NCBI RefSeq assembly: GCF_000012365.1
Contig: NC_007651.1
Coordinates: 1,302,001-1,366,000, forward strand
Direction: 5' to 3'
Origin: Burkholderia thailandensis E264
Lineage (GTDB): Bacteria > Pseudomonadota > Gammaproteobacteria > Burkholderiales > Burkholderiaceae
DNA: 64,000 nucleotides
Shown here piece by piece: positions 9,833 through 19,205 of the stretch. Both the position numbers and the translations under genes were made by a program. The notes beneath the pieces were generated by a model, which was given only the letters and a program-made list of their open reading frames with translations, did no database searches and was not told where the DNA came from. The first letter of the stretch is position 1; each line of letters opens with the position of its first letter.

Positions 9833-10481
9833 CGGTTCGAGATTCGGTTGGTGAGGATGGCGACGCGTCGACGAGTGCACGCAGCGCTTGCGCATCGGCC
9901 CGCGACAGACGCCCGCGGGCGTCCGCCTTCACGGCGCCGCGCAGGTCGTCGCTTGTATACAGTGCAACATGGATGCCGGCGGGTTCCGCGCCGCGCGCTT
10001 CGCGCCACAGGAAGCTGAGCGTCTCGACGTCGCCGCGTCCCGCGAAATGGCGCGTTTCGGAGACGTCGTACTGGATGTTCTGGTTCAGCAGATAGATCGC
10101 GACATCCTTCTGGTTATCGCAGAAGGTCTGCAGATGAATGTCGGAATGCGCGTTCGCGGTGCCGTTCAGCACCGCGCCCGCAATATACGGATGGAACGGC
10201 GCGAGCCGTTCCATCCACGCGAGCGCGATGACCCGAAGCCGCCGCAGTTCGGCCGGCTGCGTGTCGCCCTGAAACAGCGCGAGGTATTCATGCAGTTCTT
10301 CCTCGATCTGGTCGTTATCCGGCAGCCATTCTCCGGCAATTCGGTTGTCGCCGAGCACTTGGCGCGCTGCCTTGCGCTTCGCGGCGGCGTAGTCGAGGCC
10401 GTCTTCCGCGATCAGGCGTGCCGCGGCGAGCGCGATTTCGTCGCGCACGCGTCGCGGGTCGAGTAGGGTTTTGCGAGACAT
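9825..10481 (-). CDS. Conserved protein with nucleotidyltransferase-like motif
   Basis: 218-residue cytoplasmic protein, no signal peptide or membrane helix. I know it only as a conserved betaproteobacterial protein of unknown function. A segment around residues 105-125 (V-L-N-G-T-A-N-A-H-S-D-I-H-L) resembles the G-S/T...D-x-H/D signature of minimal nucleotidyltransferases, though the second acidic residue is replaced by His. The N-terminal half is helical and rich in Arg/Glu. It is divergent from mpl (193-base gap) and overlaps the TlpA-like gene by 8 bases. A real gene is likely from codon use; the function is open. Confidence 0.75.
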   Translation of the reverse strand: MSRKTLLDPRRVRDEIALAAARLIAEDGLDYAAAKRKAARQVLGDNRIAGEWLPDNDQIEEELHEYLALFQGDTQPAELRRLRVIALAWMERLAPFHPYIAGAVLNGTANAHSDIHLQTFCDNQKDVAIYLLNQNIQYDVSETRHFAGRGDVETLSFLWREARGAEPAGIHVALYTSDDLRGAVKADARGRLSRADAQALRALVDASPSSPTESRTDE

Positions 10482-10558
10482 GATCCGGCAATCATACTAG
10501 ATCGGTGCCGGGCGACCTGGCGGTTGCGTCAACCGTCGTTCGCGTCGGGGGCCTCAGT

Positions 10559-10564
10559 TACAAT
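10559..10564 (+). promoter_or_regulatory. Probable -10 element upstream of mpl
   Basis: TACAAT (5/6 match to the -10 consensus) lies 110 bases before the mpl ATG in the divergent region. No good -35 box is visible 16-18 bases upstream. Confidence 0.35.
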
Positions 10565-10674
10565 AGCTCCCTTTGCGCGGCGTCGCGCGCGCCGCGTCGC
10601 GCATGTTTTTCCGGCAACCGGCGCAATGCGCGGCCGGTCTCCGATTCGACTACGCCCATGCGGCGCGAAGCTCT

Positions 10675-12087
10675 ATGCATATCCACATTCTCGGCATCTG
10701 CGGCACCTTCATGGGTGGTCTGGCCGTGCTCGCCCGCGCGGCGGGCCATACGGTGACCGGTTGCGACGCAGGCGTCTATCCGCCGATGAGCACGCAGCTC
10801 GAGGCGCAGGGCATCCGGCTGATCGAGGGCTACGGCGCGGAACAGATCGACCTGAAGCCCGATCTGTTCGTGATCGGCAACGTGGTGTCGCGCGGCAACC
10901 CGCTGATGGAGGCGATCCTCGATCGAGGGTTGCCTTACGTGTCCGGACCGCAATGGCTTGGCGAGCATGTGCTTGCAGGTAAGTGGGTGCTCGCTGTCGC
11001 CGGTACGCACGGCAAGACGACGACGAGTTCGATGCTCGCGTGGATTCTCGAAGACGCCGGCCTGAATCCGGGCTTCCTGATCGGCGGTGTGCCGCTGAAC
11101 TTCGGTGTGTCCGCGCGGCTCACCGATTCGAGCTTCTTCGTGATCGAGGCGGACGAGTACGACACGGCGTTCTTCGATAAGCGTTCGAAATTCGTCCATT
11201 ACCGGCCTCGAACCGCGATCCTGAATAACCTCGAATTCGATCATGCCGATATCTTTCCAGATCTTGCCGCGATCGAGACTCAATTTCATCATTTGGTGCG
11301 CACGGTGCCGAGCGTCGGCCGGCTCGTGACGAACGGCCGTGAAGACGCGCTCGAGCGCGTGCTGTCGCGCGGTTGCTGGAGCGATGTCGAGCGCTTCGGC
11401 GTCGACGGCGGGTGGCAGGCGTTGCCCGCGGAGGACGGCGTGCCGGCCGACGAGCGCTTCGCCGTGTACTGGCGCAGCGAGCGCGTCGGCGCCGTCGACT
11501 GGCACGTGCAAGGCGAACACAACCGGATGAATGCACTTGCGGCGATCGCGGCCGCGCGTCACGTGGGCGTGCCGCCCGCGCAGGCGGCCACGGCGCTCGC
11601 GACGTTTCGCAACGTCAAGCGCCGGATGGAAGTGCGCGGCAGCGTCGACGGCGTGACTGTCTACGACGATTTCGCACATCACCCGACCGCGATCGAGACG
11701 ACGATCGCCGGGCTTCGCGCGCGCATCGGTCGTGAAAATACTCGCATCCTCGCCGTGCTGGAGCCGCGATCGAACACGATGAAGCTCGGCGTGATGAAGG
11801 CGCAGCTGCCGGCGAGCCTCGCCGATGCGGATCTCGTATTCGGCTACGGCGCGCCGAGCGGCCGCGACGCGCTCGGCTGGAGCCTGCCGGACGCGCTCGC
11901 GCCGCTCGGCGACAAGGCGCGCGCTTTCGACGATCTGCACGCGCTCGTGAAGGCCGTGACGGTGTCGGCGCGGCCGGGCGACCACGTGCTCGTGATGAGC
12001 AACGGCGGCTTCGGCGGCGTCCACCAGAAGTTGCTCGACGCGCTGTCTGCGCGTGGCGACGCGGCGCCGGCCCGGGGCAGCATGTGA
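10675..12087 (+). CDS. mpl: UDP-N-acetylmuramate:L-alanyl-gamma-D-glutamyl-meso-diaminopimelate ligase
   Basis: 470-residue Mur ligase-family enzyme of peptidoglycan recycling. It joins recovered tripeptide to UDP-MurNAc, bypassing MurC-MurE. N-terminal G-I-C-G-T-F-M-G-G is the UDP-sugar binding motif of Mpl. The ATP loop G-T-H-G-K-T-T is at 110-116, and E-A-D-E-Y-D near 158-163 is also typical. The open frame extends upstream to 10573, but the ATG at 10675 gives the family start MHIHILGICGT. The stop codon overlaps the next gene's GTG by 4 bases. Confidence 0.95.
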   Translation: MHIHILGICGTFMGGLAVLARAAGHTVTGCDAGVYPPMSTQLEAQGIRLIEGYGAEQIDLKPDLFVIGNVVSRGNPLMEAILDRGLPYVSGPQWLGEHVLAGKWVLAVAGTHGKTTTSSMLAWILEDAGLNPGFLIGGVPLNFGVSARLTDSSFFVIEADEYDTAFFDKRSKFVHYRPRTAILNNLEFDHADIFPDLAAIETQFHHLVRTVPSVGRLVTNGREDALERVLSRGCWSDVERFGVDGGWQALPAEDGVPADERFAVYWRSERVGAVDWHVQGEHNRMNALAAIAAARHVGVPPAQAATALATFRNVKRRMEVRGSVDGVTVYDDFAHHPTAIETTIAGLRARIGRENTRILAVLEPRSNTMKLGVMKAQLPASLADADLVFGYGAPSGRDALGWSLPDALAPLGDKARAFDDLHALVKAVTVSARPGDHVLVMSNGGFGGVHQKLLDALSARGDAAPARGSM

Positions 12088-12653
12088 TCCTGTATCTGCA
12101 CGGCTTTCGTTCGTCGCCGCAGTCGTTCAAGGCGCGCGCGCTGGCTGCGCGGCTCGACGAACTCGGCCGTGCGCACGAATGGCGCTGCCCGGCGCTGTCG
12201 GTCGCGCCGCTCGCCGCGATCGCGGCCGCCGAGGCGGAAGTCGCCGGCGCGCCGGCGCAACGCGTCACCGTGATCGGCAGCTCGCTCGGCGGCTATTACG
12301 CGACATGGCTCGCGGAACAGCACGGCTGGCGCGCGGTGCTGCTGAATCCCGCGACGCAGCCGCAGCGGGATCTGCGCCGCCATCTCGGCGAGCAGCCGCT
12401 GTGGCACGGCGGCGGCACGATCGTCGTCGAGCCGCATCATCTGGACGAGCTGAACGCGCTGCACGTCGCGGCGATCTCGCGGCCCGAGCGCTACTATTTG
12501 TTCGCGGCGACGGGCGACGAGGTGCTCGACTACCGCGAGATGCTTGCGCGCTATCCGGGCGCGCGAACCCGCGTCATCGAAGGCAGCGATCACGGGATCA
12601 GTGAGTTTGCCGACTATATCGACGACGTTCTCGCATTTTGTGACGCCGGATAG
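12084..12653 (+). CDS. YqiA-like alpha/beta-hydrolase (esterase, UPF0227 family)
   Basis: 189-residue small alpha/beta-hydrolase. It begins with a GTG that overlaps the mpl stop (GTGA). The first strand reads L-Y-L-H-G-F-R-S-S-P, the oxyanion region of the family. The nucleophile elbow is G-S-S-L-G-G (about 67-72). The catalytic acid and His candidates lie in A-T-G-D-E-V-L-D and E-G-S-D-H-G-I. E. coli YqiA hydrolyses short acyl-CoA or p-nitrophenyl esters in vitro, but the physiological substrate is unknown. Coupling to mpl suggests co-expression rather than a shared pathway. Confidence 0.85.
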   Translation: MILYLHGFRSSPQSFKARALAARLDELGRAHEWRCPALSVAPLAAIAAAEAEVAGAPAQRVTVIGSSLGGYYATWLAEQHGWRAVLLNPATQPQRDLRRHLGEQPLWHGGGTIVVEPHHLDELNALHVAAISRPERYYLFAATGDEVLDYREMLARYPGARTRVIEGSDHGISEFADYIDDVLAFCDAG

Positions 12654-12768
12654 CCGCGCGCCGGATGCGAGATCCGGTGCGCGGCACCCTATACACCACA
12701 CGCGGCGTCGACGGCTTCCGAAGCGAAGCGCGGCGCGCGGCAGTCTGAACGAAAGACGAGAGTACTGA

Positions 12769-14841
12769 GTGAACGTTTTCTTCGAGGAATCGGGCAGTTT
12801 CAAGGCGGGCAGCGTGCTGTCGCGCCAGGGCGACGCGTTTCAGGTCGAATTGCCGGGCGGCCGGCGCGCGAAGGTGCGCGCGAAGGATGTGCTGATCGAA
12901 TTCGAGAAGCCCGCCGCGGGCGAACTGATGCAGCAGGCGGATGAAGCCGCCCAGCAGATCGATCTGGACTTTCTGTGGGAGTGCGCGCCCGCTGAGGAAT
13001 TCGCGTATGCAACGCTCGCCGACGAGTATTTCGGCGCGAGCTACGGCCCCGTCGAGCGCGCGGCGCTCGTGCTGCGCCTGCACGGCGCGCCCGTCTACTT
13101 CCGCCGCAAGGGGCGCGGCCAGTATCAGCGCGCGCCCGAGGAGCAGCTGAAAATGGCGCTCGCCGCGCTCGAGCGCAAGCGCCAGCAGGCGCTCGTGCAG
13201 GCCGGCTACGAAGAGGAACTGAAGGCGGGCAGGCTGCCCGACGCGTTCGCGGGCAAGGCGCTCGGCCTGCTGACGAGGCCGGACAAGAACTCGATCGAAT
13301 ACAAGGCGCTCGATGCGGCGGCGCTCGCGCGCGGCGTGTCGCCCGCGCGTCTCCTGCTCGACTGCGGCGGCATTCCGTCGGCGCGCGCGTTGCATGAGGC
13401 GCGCTTTCTCGCCGAGTACTTCCCGCACGGCACGGGCTTTCCGCCCGTCACGGTCGGCAAGCTGCCCGACGACCTGCCGCGCGCGGACGTCGACGCGTTC
13501 TCGATCGACGACGTCACGACGACCGAGATCGACGACGCGTTCTCCGTCGAGCATCTGTCCGATGGGCGCGTGCGCATCGGCGTGCACATCGCGGCGCCCG
13601 CGCTCGGCGTCGTGCGCGGCGACGCGGTGGATGCGATCGCGCGCGCGCGGCTGTCGACCGTCTACATGCCGGGCGACAAGATCACGATGCTGCCGGACGA
13701 CGTGGTCGACGTGTTCACGCTGAAGGAGGGCGGCTACCGCCCGGCGCTGTCGCTGTACATCATCGTGAAGCGCGACACGCAGGAGATCGTCGCGAACGAG
13801 ACGCGGGCCGAATTCGTCTATGTGAAGAGCAACCTGCGGCACAACACGCTCGACGGGCTCGTCACGGAAGACGCGCTCGCGGCGGGCACGGGCGACTATC
13901 CGCACAAGGACGATATCGCGGTGCTCTGGCCGCTCGCGCAGGCGCTCTTCGAGCGGCGCCAGGTCGCGCGCGCGGGCTACGGGCTCAAACGCGAAGTGCA
14001 GCGCAATACCGATTACAACTTCTATGTCGAAGGCGAGCGCGTGTCGATCACGCCGCGCCGGCGCGGGTCGCCGCTCGATCTGATCGTGTCGGAACTCGCG
14101 ATTCTCGCGAACTCGACGTGGGGCGCGTTCCTGCACGATCACAGCGTGCCCGGCATCTATCGCACGCAGCGCGCGTTCGGCATGCCGAGCGGGCCGAAGC
14201 GCACGCGGATGCAGACGAGCGCTGCGCCGCACGAGGGGCTCGGCGTGCCGCAGTATGCGTGGAGCACGTCGCCGCTGCGCCGTTACGTCGACCTCGTCAA
14301 TCAGTGGCAACTGCTCGCGTGCGTGCAGCACGGCGTGACCGCGAAGCTCGCCGCGCCGTTCAAGCAGAAGGACGCGGATCTGTACGCGGTCGTGCAGGGT
14401 TTCGACGACACGTACGCCGCATACGCCGACCACCAGCGCCGGATGGAGTATTTCTGGTGCCTGCGCTGGATCAAGCAGGAAGGCCGCAAGCAGGTGAGCG
14501 CGACCGTCGTGAAGGGCGAGCTCGTGCGCCTCGACGACGTGCCGCTGCTGCTGCACGTGCCCGCGCTCGGCGTGCATGCGCGCGGCACGCGGGTGCTGCT
14601 CGATGTGATGTCGGTCGACGAATTGACGATCGAGGCGTCGGTGCGGCTTCTCAGCGTGCTCGATGCGCCGACGGTGTCGGGCGGCGAGCCGTCGGACGAT
14701 GAAGAGGACGCCGGCGCGGCCGACGACGTGCTGCTCGACGCCGCCGACGAATCGGCGGAAAGCGAAGCGGAAGCGCTCGCCGAGGCGAGCGGCGGCGGCA
14801 ATGGCGAATCGCCGGCGAACGGCGAGGAACAGTCGAAATGA
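12769..14841 (+). CDS. RNase II/RNase R-family 3'-5' exoribonuclease
   Basis: 690-residue exoribonuclease with a GTG start. The N-terminal region is a short OB/winged-helix-like part. The central RNB catalytic domain has its metal cluster at 247-256 (I-D-D-V-T-T-T-E-I-D-D-A). Aligned to E. coli RNase II residues D201, D207, D209 and D210, these are D247, E253, D255 and D256; one ligand is therefore Glu instead of Asp. The R-containing S-P-L-R-R-Y motif near residue 505 is present. The C-terminus is acidic and low-complexity (about 640-690) rather than the Lys-rich tail of RNase R. It overlaps aroE by 4 bases (ATGA). I would call it RNase II-family without choosing rnb or rnr. Confidence 0.88.
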   Translation: MNVFFEESGSFKAGSVLSRQGDAFQVELPGGRRAKVRAKDVLIEFEKPAAGELMQQADEAAQQIDLDFLWECAPAEEFAYATLADEYFGASYGPVERAALVLRLHGAPVYFRRKGRGQYQRAPEEQLKMALAALERKRQQALVQAGYEEELKAGRLPDAFAGKALGLLTRPDKNSIEYKALDAAALARGVSPARLLLDCGGIPSARALHEARFLAEYFPHGTGFPPVTVGKLPDDLPRADVDAFSIDDVTTTEIDDAFSVEHLSDGRVRIGVHIAAPALGVVRGDAVDAIARARLSTVYMPGDKITMLPDDVVDVFTLKEGGYRPALSLYIIVKRDTQEIVANETRAEFVYVKSNLRHNTLDGLVTEDALAAGTGDYPHKDDIAVLWPLAQALFERRQVARAGYGLKREVQRNTDYNFYVEGERVSITPRRRGSPLDLIVSELAILANSTWGAFLHDHSVPGIYRTQRAFGMPSGPKRTRMQTSAAPHEGLGVPQYAWSTSPLRRYVDLVNQWQLLACVQHGVTAKLAAPFKQKDADLYAVVQGFDDTYAAYADHQRRMEYFWCLRWIKQEGRKQVSATVVKGELVRLDDVPLLLHVPALGVHARGTRVLLDVMSVDELTIEASVRLLSVLDAPTVSGGEPSDDEEDAGAADDVLLDAADESAESEAEALAEASGGGNGESPANGEEQSK

Positions 14842-15710
14842 GCGCGGCCGTCGAACCGCTCGTGCGCGATCGCTACGCGGTGATCGGCAATCCGGTCGCG
14901 CACAGTAAATCGCCGTTCATTCATGCGCGCTTCGCCGAGCAGACGGGCGAGGCGATCGAATACACGCATCTGCTCGCGCCGCTCGACGGCTTCGCGGCCA
15001 CGGTGCGCGAATTCACCGCGCAGGGCGGCCGGGGCGTGAACGTCACCGTGCCGTTCAAGCTCGAGGCCTACGCGCTTGCCGATACGCTGTCGCCGCGCGC
15101 GGCGGCGGCGGGCGCTGTCAACACGCTGCGCTTCGATGCGGACGGCATCTTCGGCGACAACACCGACGGCGTCGGCCTCGTGCGCGACATCGAGACGAAT
15201 CTCGGCGTGAGCCTGACGGGCGCGCGGATCCTGCTGCTCGGCGCGGGCGGCGCGGCGCGCGGCGTCGTGCTGCCGATGCTCGAGCGCGGGCCCGCGTCGC
15301 TCACGATCGTCAATCGGACCGCGAGCAAGGCGGAAGAACTCGTCGGCCAGTTCACGCAAGCGGCGCACGACGCGGGCTGCGTGCTCGCGGGCGGCGGGCC
15401 CGAGCGGGTCGCGCGCGAGCCGTACGACGTGATCGTCAACGCGACGGCGGGCAGTCTCGACGCGGCGTTGCCCGAGTGCGACGCCGCGGCGTTCTGCCCG
15501 GCGACGCTCGCGTACGACATGATGTACGGCGCGCGGCCGACCGTCTTCATGGAGCATGCGGCGACGCTCGGCGCGCGCACGGCGGACGGGCTCGGAATGC
15601 TCGTCGAGCAGGCAGCGGAATCGTTCTATCTCTGGCGCGGCGTGCGGCCCGACGGCGCGCCCGTGCTCGCCGCGCTGCGCGCCGCACTCGCGGCGTCGGC
15701 GGCGCACTGA
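14838..15710 (+). CDS. aroE: Shikimate dehydrogenase (NADP+)
   Basis: 290-residue enzyme that reduces 3-dehydroshikimate to shikimate. The substrate motif [12 protein letters not shown] lies near 17-28. The catalytic Lys segment N-V-T-V-P-F-K is near 69-75. The NADP-binding loop G-A-G-G-A-A-R-G is at about 135-142, followed by N-R-T, typical for NADP. Its ATG overlaps the stop of the exoribonuclease gene, and mtgA follows after 20 bases, so the three are likely co-transcribed. Confidence 0.96.
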   Translation: MSAAVEPLVRDRYAVIGNPVAHSKSPFIHARFAEQTGEAIEYTHLLAPLDGFAATVREFTAQGGRGVNVTVPFKLEAYALADTLSPRAAAAGAVNTLRFDADGIFGDNTDGVGLVRDIETNLGVSLTGARILLLGAGGAARGVVLPMLERGPASLTIVNRTASKAEELVGQFTQAAHDAGCVLAGGGPERVAREPYDVIVNATAGSLDAALPECDAAAFCPATLAYDMMYGARPTVFMEHAATLGARTADGLGMLVEQAAESFYLWRGVRPDGAPVLAALRAALAASAAH

Positions 15711-15730
15711 GCGCGAGAGGCGAAGGCGGG

Positions 15731-16501
15731 ATGCGCAACAGTCCCGTTTCGCCCGGCCCGGGCTACGCGCCGTCGCGCGGCGCGGCGCGCACGCGCAAAC
15801 GCGGCGTCGCGCGCTGGCTCGCGTATGCGGGCGGCGTGTTTGCGGGCGCATGGCTCGCGACGCAGCTTTATTACGTCGCGCAGATCGCGGCGTGGTCGGT
15901 GATCGATCCGGGTTCGAGCGCGTTCATGCGCGCGGACGCGTGGCGCTTGTCGAACGCGCAGCCCGCTGTGCCGATCCGGCATCGGTGGGTGCCGTACGAC
16001 AAGATCTCACGGAACCTGAAGCGCGCGGTGATCGCGTCCGAAGACGCCGACTTCGCGAACAATTCGGGCTACGAAGTGGACGCGATCCTGCAGGCGTGGG
16101 AGAAGAACCGCGCGCGCGGGCGCATCGTGTCGGGCGGCTCGACGATCACGCAGCAGCTCGCGCGCAATCTGTTCCTGTCCGGCGAGCGCAGCTACATCCG
16201 CAAGGGGCAGGAGCTCATCATCACGTGGATGCTCGAAACGCTGCTCGACAAGGAGCGCATCTTCGAGATCTATCTGAATTCGGTCGAGTTCGGCCGCGGC
16301 GTGTACGGCGCGGAGGCCGCCGCGCAGTACTACTACCGGATTCCCGCGAGCCGGCTTTCCGCATGGCAATCGGCGCGGCTCGCGGTGATGCTGCCCAATC
16401 CGAAGTACTTCGACGCGCATCGCAGCTCGCCTTACCTCGCGCAGCGCGCGAGCGTGATCGCGCGGCGGATGGGCGCGGCGGAATTGCCCGCGTCGCAGTG
16501 A
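15731..16501 (+). CDS. mtgA: Monofunctional peptidoglycan glycosyltransferase
   Basis: 256-residue GT51 transglycosylase that polymerises lipid II into glycan strands at the outer face of the inner membrane. After a basic N-terminus there is one membrane helix (about 40-60). The catalytic-site motif with E-D-A-D-F-A (compare E-D-x-x-F-x-x-H in the family) follows. The segments [14 protein letters not shown] and [15 protein letters not shown] are both diagnostic. No transpeptidase domain follows, so it is monofunctional. Start chosen at the ATG preceded by AAGGCGGG; a longer frame upstream overlaps aroE. Confidence 0.95.
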   Translation: MRNSPVSPGPGYAPSRGAARTRKRGVARWLAYAGGVFAGAWLATQLYYVAQIAAWSVIDPGSSAFMRADAWRLSNAQPAVPIRHRWVPYDKISRNLKRAVIASEDADFANNSGYEVDAILQAWEKNRARGRIVSGGSTITQQLARNLFLSGERSYIRKGQELIITWMLETLLDKERIFEIYLNSVEFGRGVYGAEAAAQYYYRIPASRLSAWQSARLAVMLPNPKYFDAHRSSPYLAQRASVIARRMGAAELPASQ

Positions 16502-16956
16502 GCGCGGCGCGCGCGACGCGCGCCCGCCGCATGCGCGCCCGGCGGCCGGGCGCGTGCTTTCATGCGGCGCATCATCCCGATATTCACGCTTTCCACAAAT
16601 CTTTCAAAATCGATACGTTTCGAATTCGGGTAATTCCTCGATTTATTTCGATCGCGAGATCAATTTTGACGCGCAGTGCGAAGCGAACAATAAAAAATCC
16701 GTTCGACTGTCGGTTTTGGCGAAATCGGATTGACAAATCGCTGCTCAAGAGCCCGATTCCGTGCCGATTTCATTCAAATGGAAAATCGCGCATGAAAGAA
16801 TAAAGTAAGGCGAATTTCTTTCAAATGTTTCGTCGTTTTTCAAATCGAAAGTTGTCGCGTATATTGGCCGACGCCTTGGCTTATCGGGCCGATCGAGCAA
16901 GGTGGGGGCGCCTATTCGGCCGCTCAAGAAAACAACACGAGAGAAGGAAGACGACT
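16502..16956. other. AT-rich leader between mtgA and the S10 peptidase gene
   Basis: 455 bases without a gene. The first 60 are GC-rich and include an inverted repeat (16534-16542 with 16546-16554) that could weakly terminate mtgA. From about 16570 to 16900 the sequence is strikingly AT-rich for this genome. It has several copies of a T-T-C-A-A-A(A/T) word (near 16603, 16772, 16820 and 16839). It probably holds the promoter and control sites of the downstream lipoprotein peptidase gene, and could also be a trace of foreign DNA. Confidence 0.5.
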
Positions 16957-18591
16957 ATGCCAGCACGTAAAACGCAGCTGCTATTAGCCGCAGTATTCTC
17001 TTCGCTGCTCATCGCAGCGTGTAATGGAGATGACGTCGGTTCGACCGCGAGCGCCGCGGCTAGCGCGGATAGTTCGACCAGCATCGATGCCTCGCCGGGC
17101 ACGGACAAACCCTACCGGGACCCCAATCGTTATTCGTCGAGCGCGAGCGCCTCGCTATCGCCTTCCGCCGTGACCGAGAACGCGGCGATCACGCACCACC
17201 AGATCACGGTGAACGGCAAGGCGATCAACTACACCGCGACCGCCGGCCACCTGAGCGCGCGCAACCTGCAAAGCGGCGCGGCCGAAGCGTCGTTCTTCTA
17301 CGTCGCGTACACGGTGGACAACCAGCCGCCCGGCAAGCGTCCCGTCACGTTCTTCTACAACGGCGGCCCCGGCTCGTCGACGGTCTGGCTGCATCTCGGC
17401 TCGTTCGGGCCGAAGCGTCTCGTGACAGGCGACCCGAACGCGAACAGCCCGACGCCGTTCCCGTTCGTCGATAACCAGGAGACGCTGCTCGACACGACCG
17501 ACCTCGTGTTCGTCGACGCGATCGGCACGGGTTTTTCCGAGGCGATCGCGCCGAACACGAACCAGACGTTCTGGGGCGTCGATCAGGATGCCGGAGCATT
17601 TCGCGATTTCGTGATCCGCTATCTGCAGGTGAATCAGCGCAACGATTCGCCGAAGTACCTGTTCGGCGAATCGTACGGCACGCCGCGCACCGACGTGCTC
17701 GCGAACCTGCTCGAGACGGCGGGCGTGAAGCTCGACGGAATCGTGCTGCAATCGTCGATCCTCAACTACAACAGCAACTGCGACATGGCGAGCAATTCCG
17801 TCGGCAATTCGAGCAACGGATCGAGCACGGTGAGCTGCGCGGGCTTCGTGCCGAGCTACGGCGCGGTCGGCGCGTACTATCAGCTCGACAATCCGAACCC
17901 GGCGAACCTGCCGCAGTATGCGGACCAGATGCGTCTGCTCACGGCGGGCACCTATTCGCCGGCCGTGGACGCATATCTCGCGAACCACACGCAGCCGTCG
18001 CCCGGCCTCGTCACGACGATGTCGAACGCAACGGGCGCGACCGTGCCGCTCTGGCGCGCGAACTTCAACCTGCTGCCGACTTCGTATGACAACAGCTATC
18101 AGCTCGCGCTGATTCCGGGCACGCTGATCGGCCGCTACGACGCGCGCGTGAACGTGCCGGCGAACAGCCCGCTCGCTTCGGACGGCGACCCGTCGAGCAC
18201 TTTCATCACGAAGCCGTTCACCGATACGATCGGCGCCTATTTGCCGAACGTGCTCAAGTACACGGCGAAATCGGCCTATGCTGTGCAGAGCAACGCGATT
18301 GCCTCATGGGACTGGAGCCACGACGGCCTCGATCTGCCCGACACGATCCCCGATCTGGCCGCGGCACTCACGCTCAATCCCGCGCTGAAGGTGCTGTCGC
18401 TGAACGGCTATCACGACATCGCGACGCCGTTCTATCAGACGGAACTCGATCTCGGCCGTCTCGGCGCGCAGCCTAACCTGACGATCAAGGACTACCAGGG
18501 CGGGCACATGGTTTACCTGGACGATACGTCCCGGCCGCAGGAAAAAGCCGATCTGGCGACGTTCTATGCGGCGACGCCCGCCGCGCGATGA
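16957..18591 (+). CDS. S10-type serine carboxypeptidase-like lipoprotein
   Basis: 544-residue exported peptidase. An N-terminal signal peptide ends in L-L-I-A-A-C, so Cys22 is the expected lipidated residue; a Ser/Ala-rich linker follows. The family triad is visible. Ser239 lies in G-E-S-Y-G, Asp487 in N-G-Y-H-D-I-A-T-P, and His517 in G-G-H-M-V-Y. The oxyanion-region motif N-G-G-P-G-S-S-T-V-W is near residues 133-142. S10 carboxypeptidases act at acidic pH and remove C-terminal residues; the bacterial members are little studied. The ATG at 16957 has GAGAAGGAAG upstream, whereas the open frame extends to 16825 without a signal peptide. An EF-hand protein gene follows after 90 bases. Confidence 0.88.
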   Translation: MPARKTQLLLAAVFSSLLIAACNGDDVGSTASAAASADSSTSIDASPGTDKPYRDPNRYSSSASASLSPSAVTENAAITHHQITVNGKAINYTATAGHLSARNLQSGAAEASFFYVAYTVDNQPPGKRPVTFFYNGGPGSSTVWLHLGSFGPKRLVTGDPNANSPTPFPFVDNQETLLDTTDLVFVDAIGTGFSEAIAPNTNQTFWGVDQDAGAFRDFVIRYLQVNQRNDSPKYLFGESYGTPRTDVLANLLETAGVKLDGIVLQSSILNYNSNCDMASNSVGNSSNGSSTVSCAGFVPSYGAVGAYYQLDNPNPANLPQYADQMRLLTAGTYSPAVDAYLANHTQPSPGLVTTMSNATGATVPLWRANFNLLPTSYDNSYQLALIPGTLIGRYDARVNVPANSPLASDGDPSSTFITKPFTDTIGAYLPNVLKYTAKSAYAVQSNAIASWDWSHDGLDLPDTIPDLAAALTLNPALKVLSLNGYHDIATPFYQTELDLGRLGAQPNLTIKDYQGGHMVYLDDTSRPQEKADLATFYAATPAAR

Positions 18592-18681
18592 CGCCGAACG
18601 ATGCCGCAGCGCCCGCCGCGCGATGCGCAACACGCGCCGCGCGGGCGGGACGTGAGGACCCCATTTCTCATCGGAGCTGAT

Positions 18682-19083
18682 ATGAAAATCCAATCGTCAT
18701 TCGCGTGGTCCGCGCTCGTTGTCGCAGGCCTCGCGCTCTTCACGCAGACGGCGTTCTCGCAGCAGGCCGCGAGCGCTGCGCAACCCGATCGCCATGCGCA
18801 GGCGCAACTCGGCGATCCCTACGTGCCGCCCGCCGCGCGCAAGCCGACGACCGGCACGCAGACGTCGGGCGCCGCGCTGCACGCGCAGGTCGTGCGCAAG
18901 CTGCAGCGCCAGTTCGCGGCGGCCGACGCCGACAACACGGGGCTGACCGAGGCACAGGCGAAGGCGGCGGGCCTCGGCTATGTCGCGAAGAACTTCAAGC
19001 AGATCGACGCGAACCACACCGGTCGCGTGTCGTTTTCCGACGTGCAGCGCTACATCCAATCACAGAGCGCGACGCAGAAGTAA
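18682..19083 (+). CDS. Small exported EF-hand protein
   Basis: 133-residue protein with a Sec signal peptide (about 1-24, cleavage after A-F-S). Two EF-hand-like calcium loops are present: D-A-D-N-T-G-L-T-E-A-Q-A and D-A-N-H-T-G-R-V-S-F-S-D. Both have Asp at position 1, but position 12 is Ala in the first and Asp in the second, so calcium binding may be weak or pairwise. A Pro/Ala-rich stretch separates the signal peptide from the domain. It is probably periplasmic. A terminator lies 50 bases downstream. Function unknown; co-transcription with the S10 peptidase is possible. Confidence 0.85.
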   Translation: MKIQSSFAWSALVVAGLALFTQTAFSQQAASAAQPDRHAQAQLGDPYVPPAARKPTTGTQTSGAALHAQVVRKLQRQFAAADADNTGLTEAQAKAAGLGYVAKNFKQIDANHTGRVSFSDVQRYIQSQSATQK

Positions 19084-19132
19084 GCCGACCGCACATCGCC
19101 AACCCCAAAGCGAGCACGGGGCGCGCATCGAA

Positions 19133-19168
19133 CGGGCTCAGCCGGGCAATCGGCTCGGCCCGTTTTTT
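19133..19168 (+). terminator. Rho-independent terminator after the EF-hand gene
   Basis: Twelve-base arms (19133-19144 and 19151-19162, one mismatch and one wobble) around a six-base loop, then six Ts (19163-19168). Confidence 0.8.
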
Positions 19169-19205
19169 CATGCGTGCGGCCGGCTCGCGAGTATGATCTG
19201 GATTC

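Noticed and set aside
12598..14577. A 659-codon minus-strand open frame
   Set aside because: It is antisense to the RNase II-family gene, with Arg/His-rich composition and no domain.
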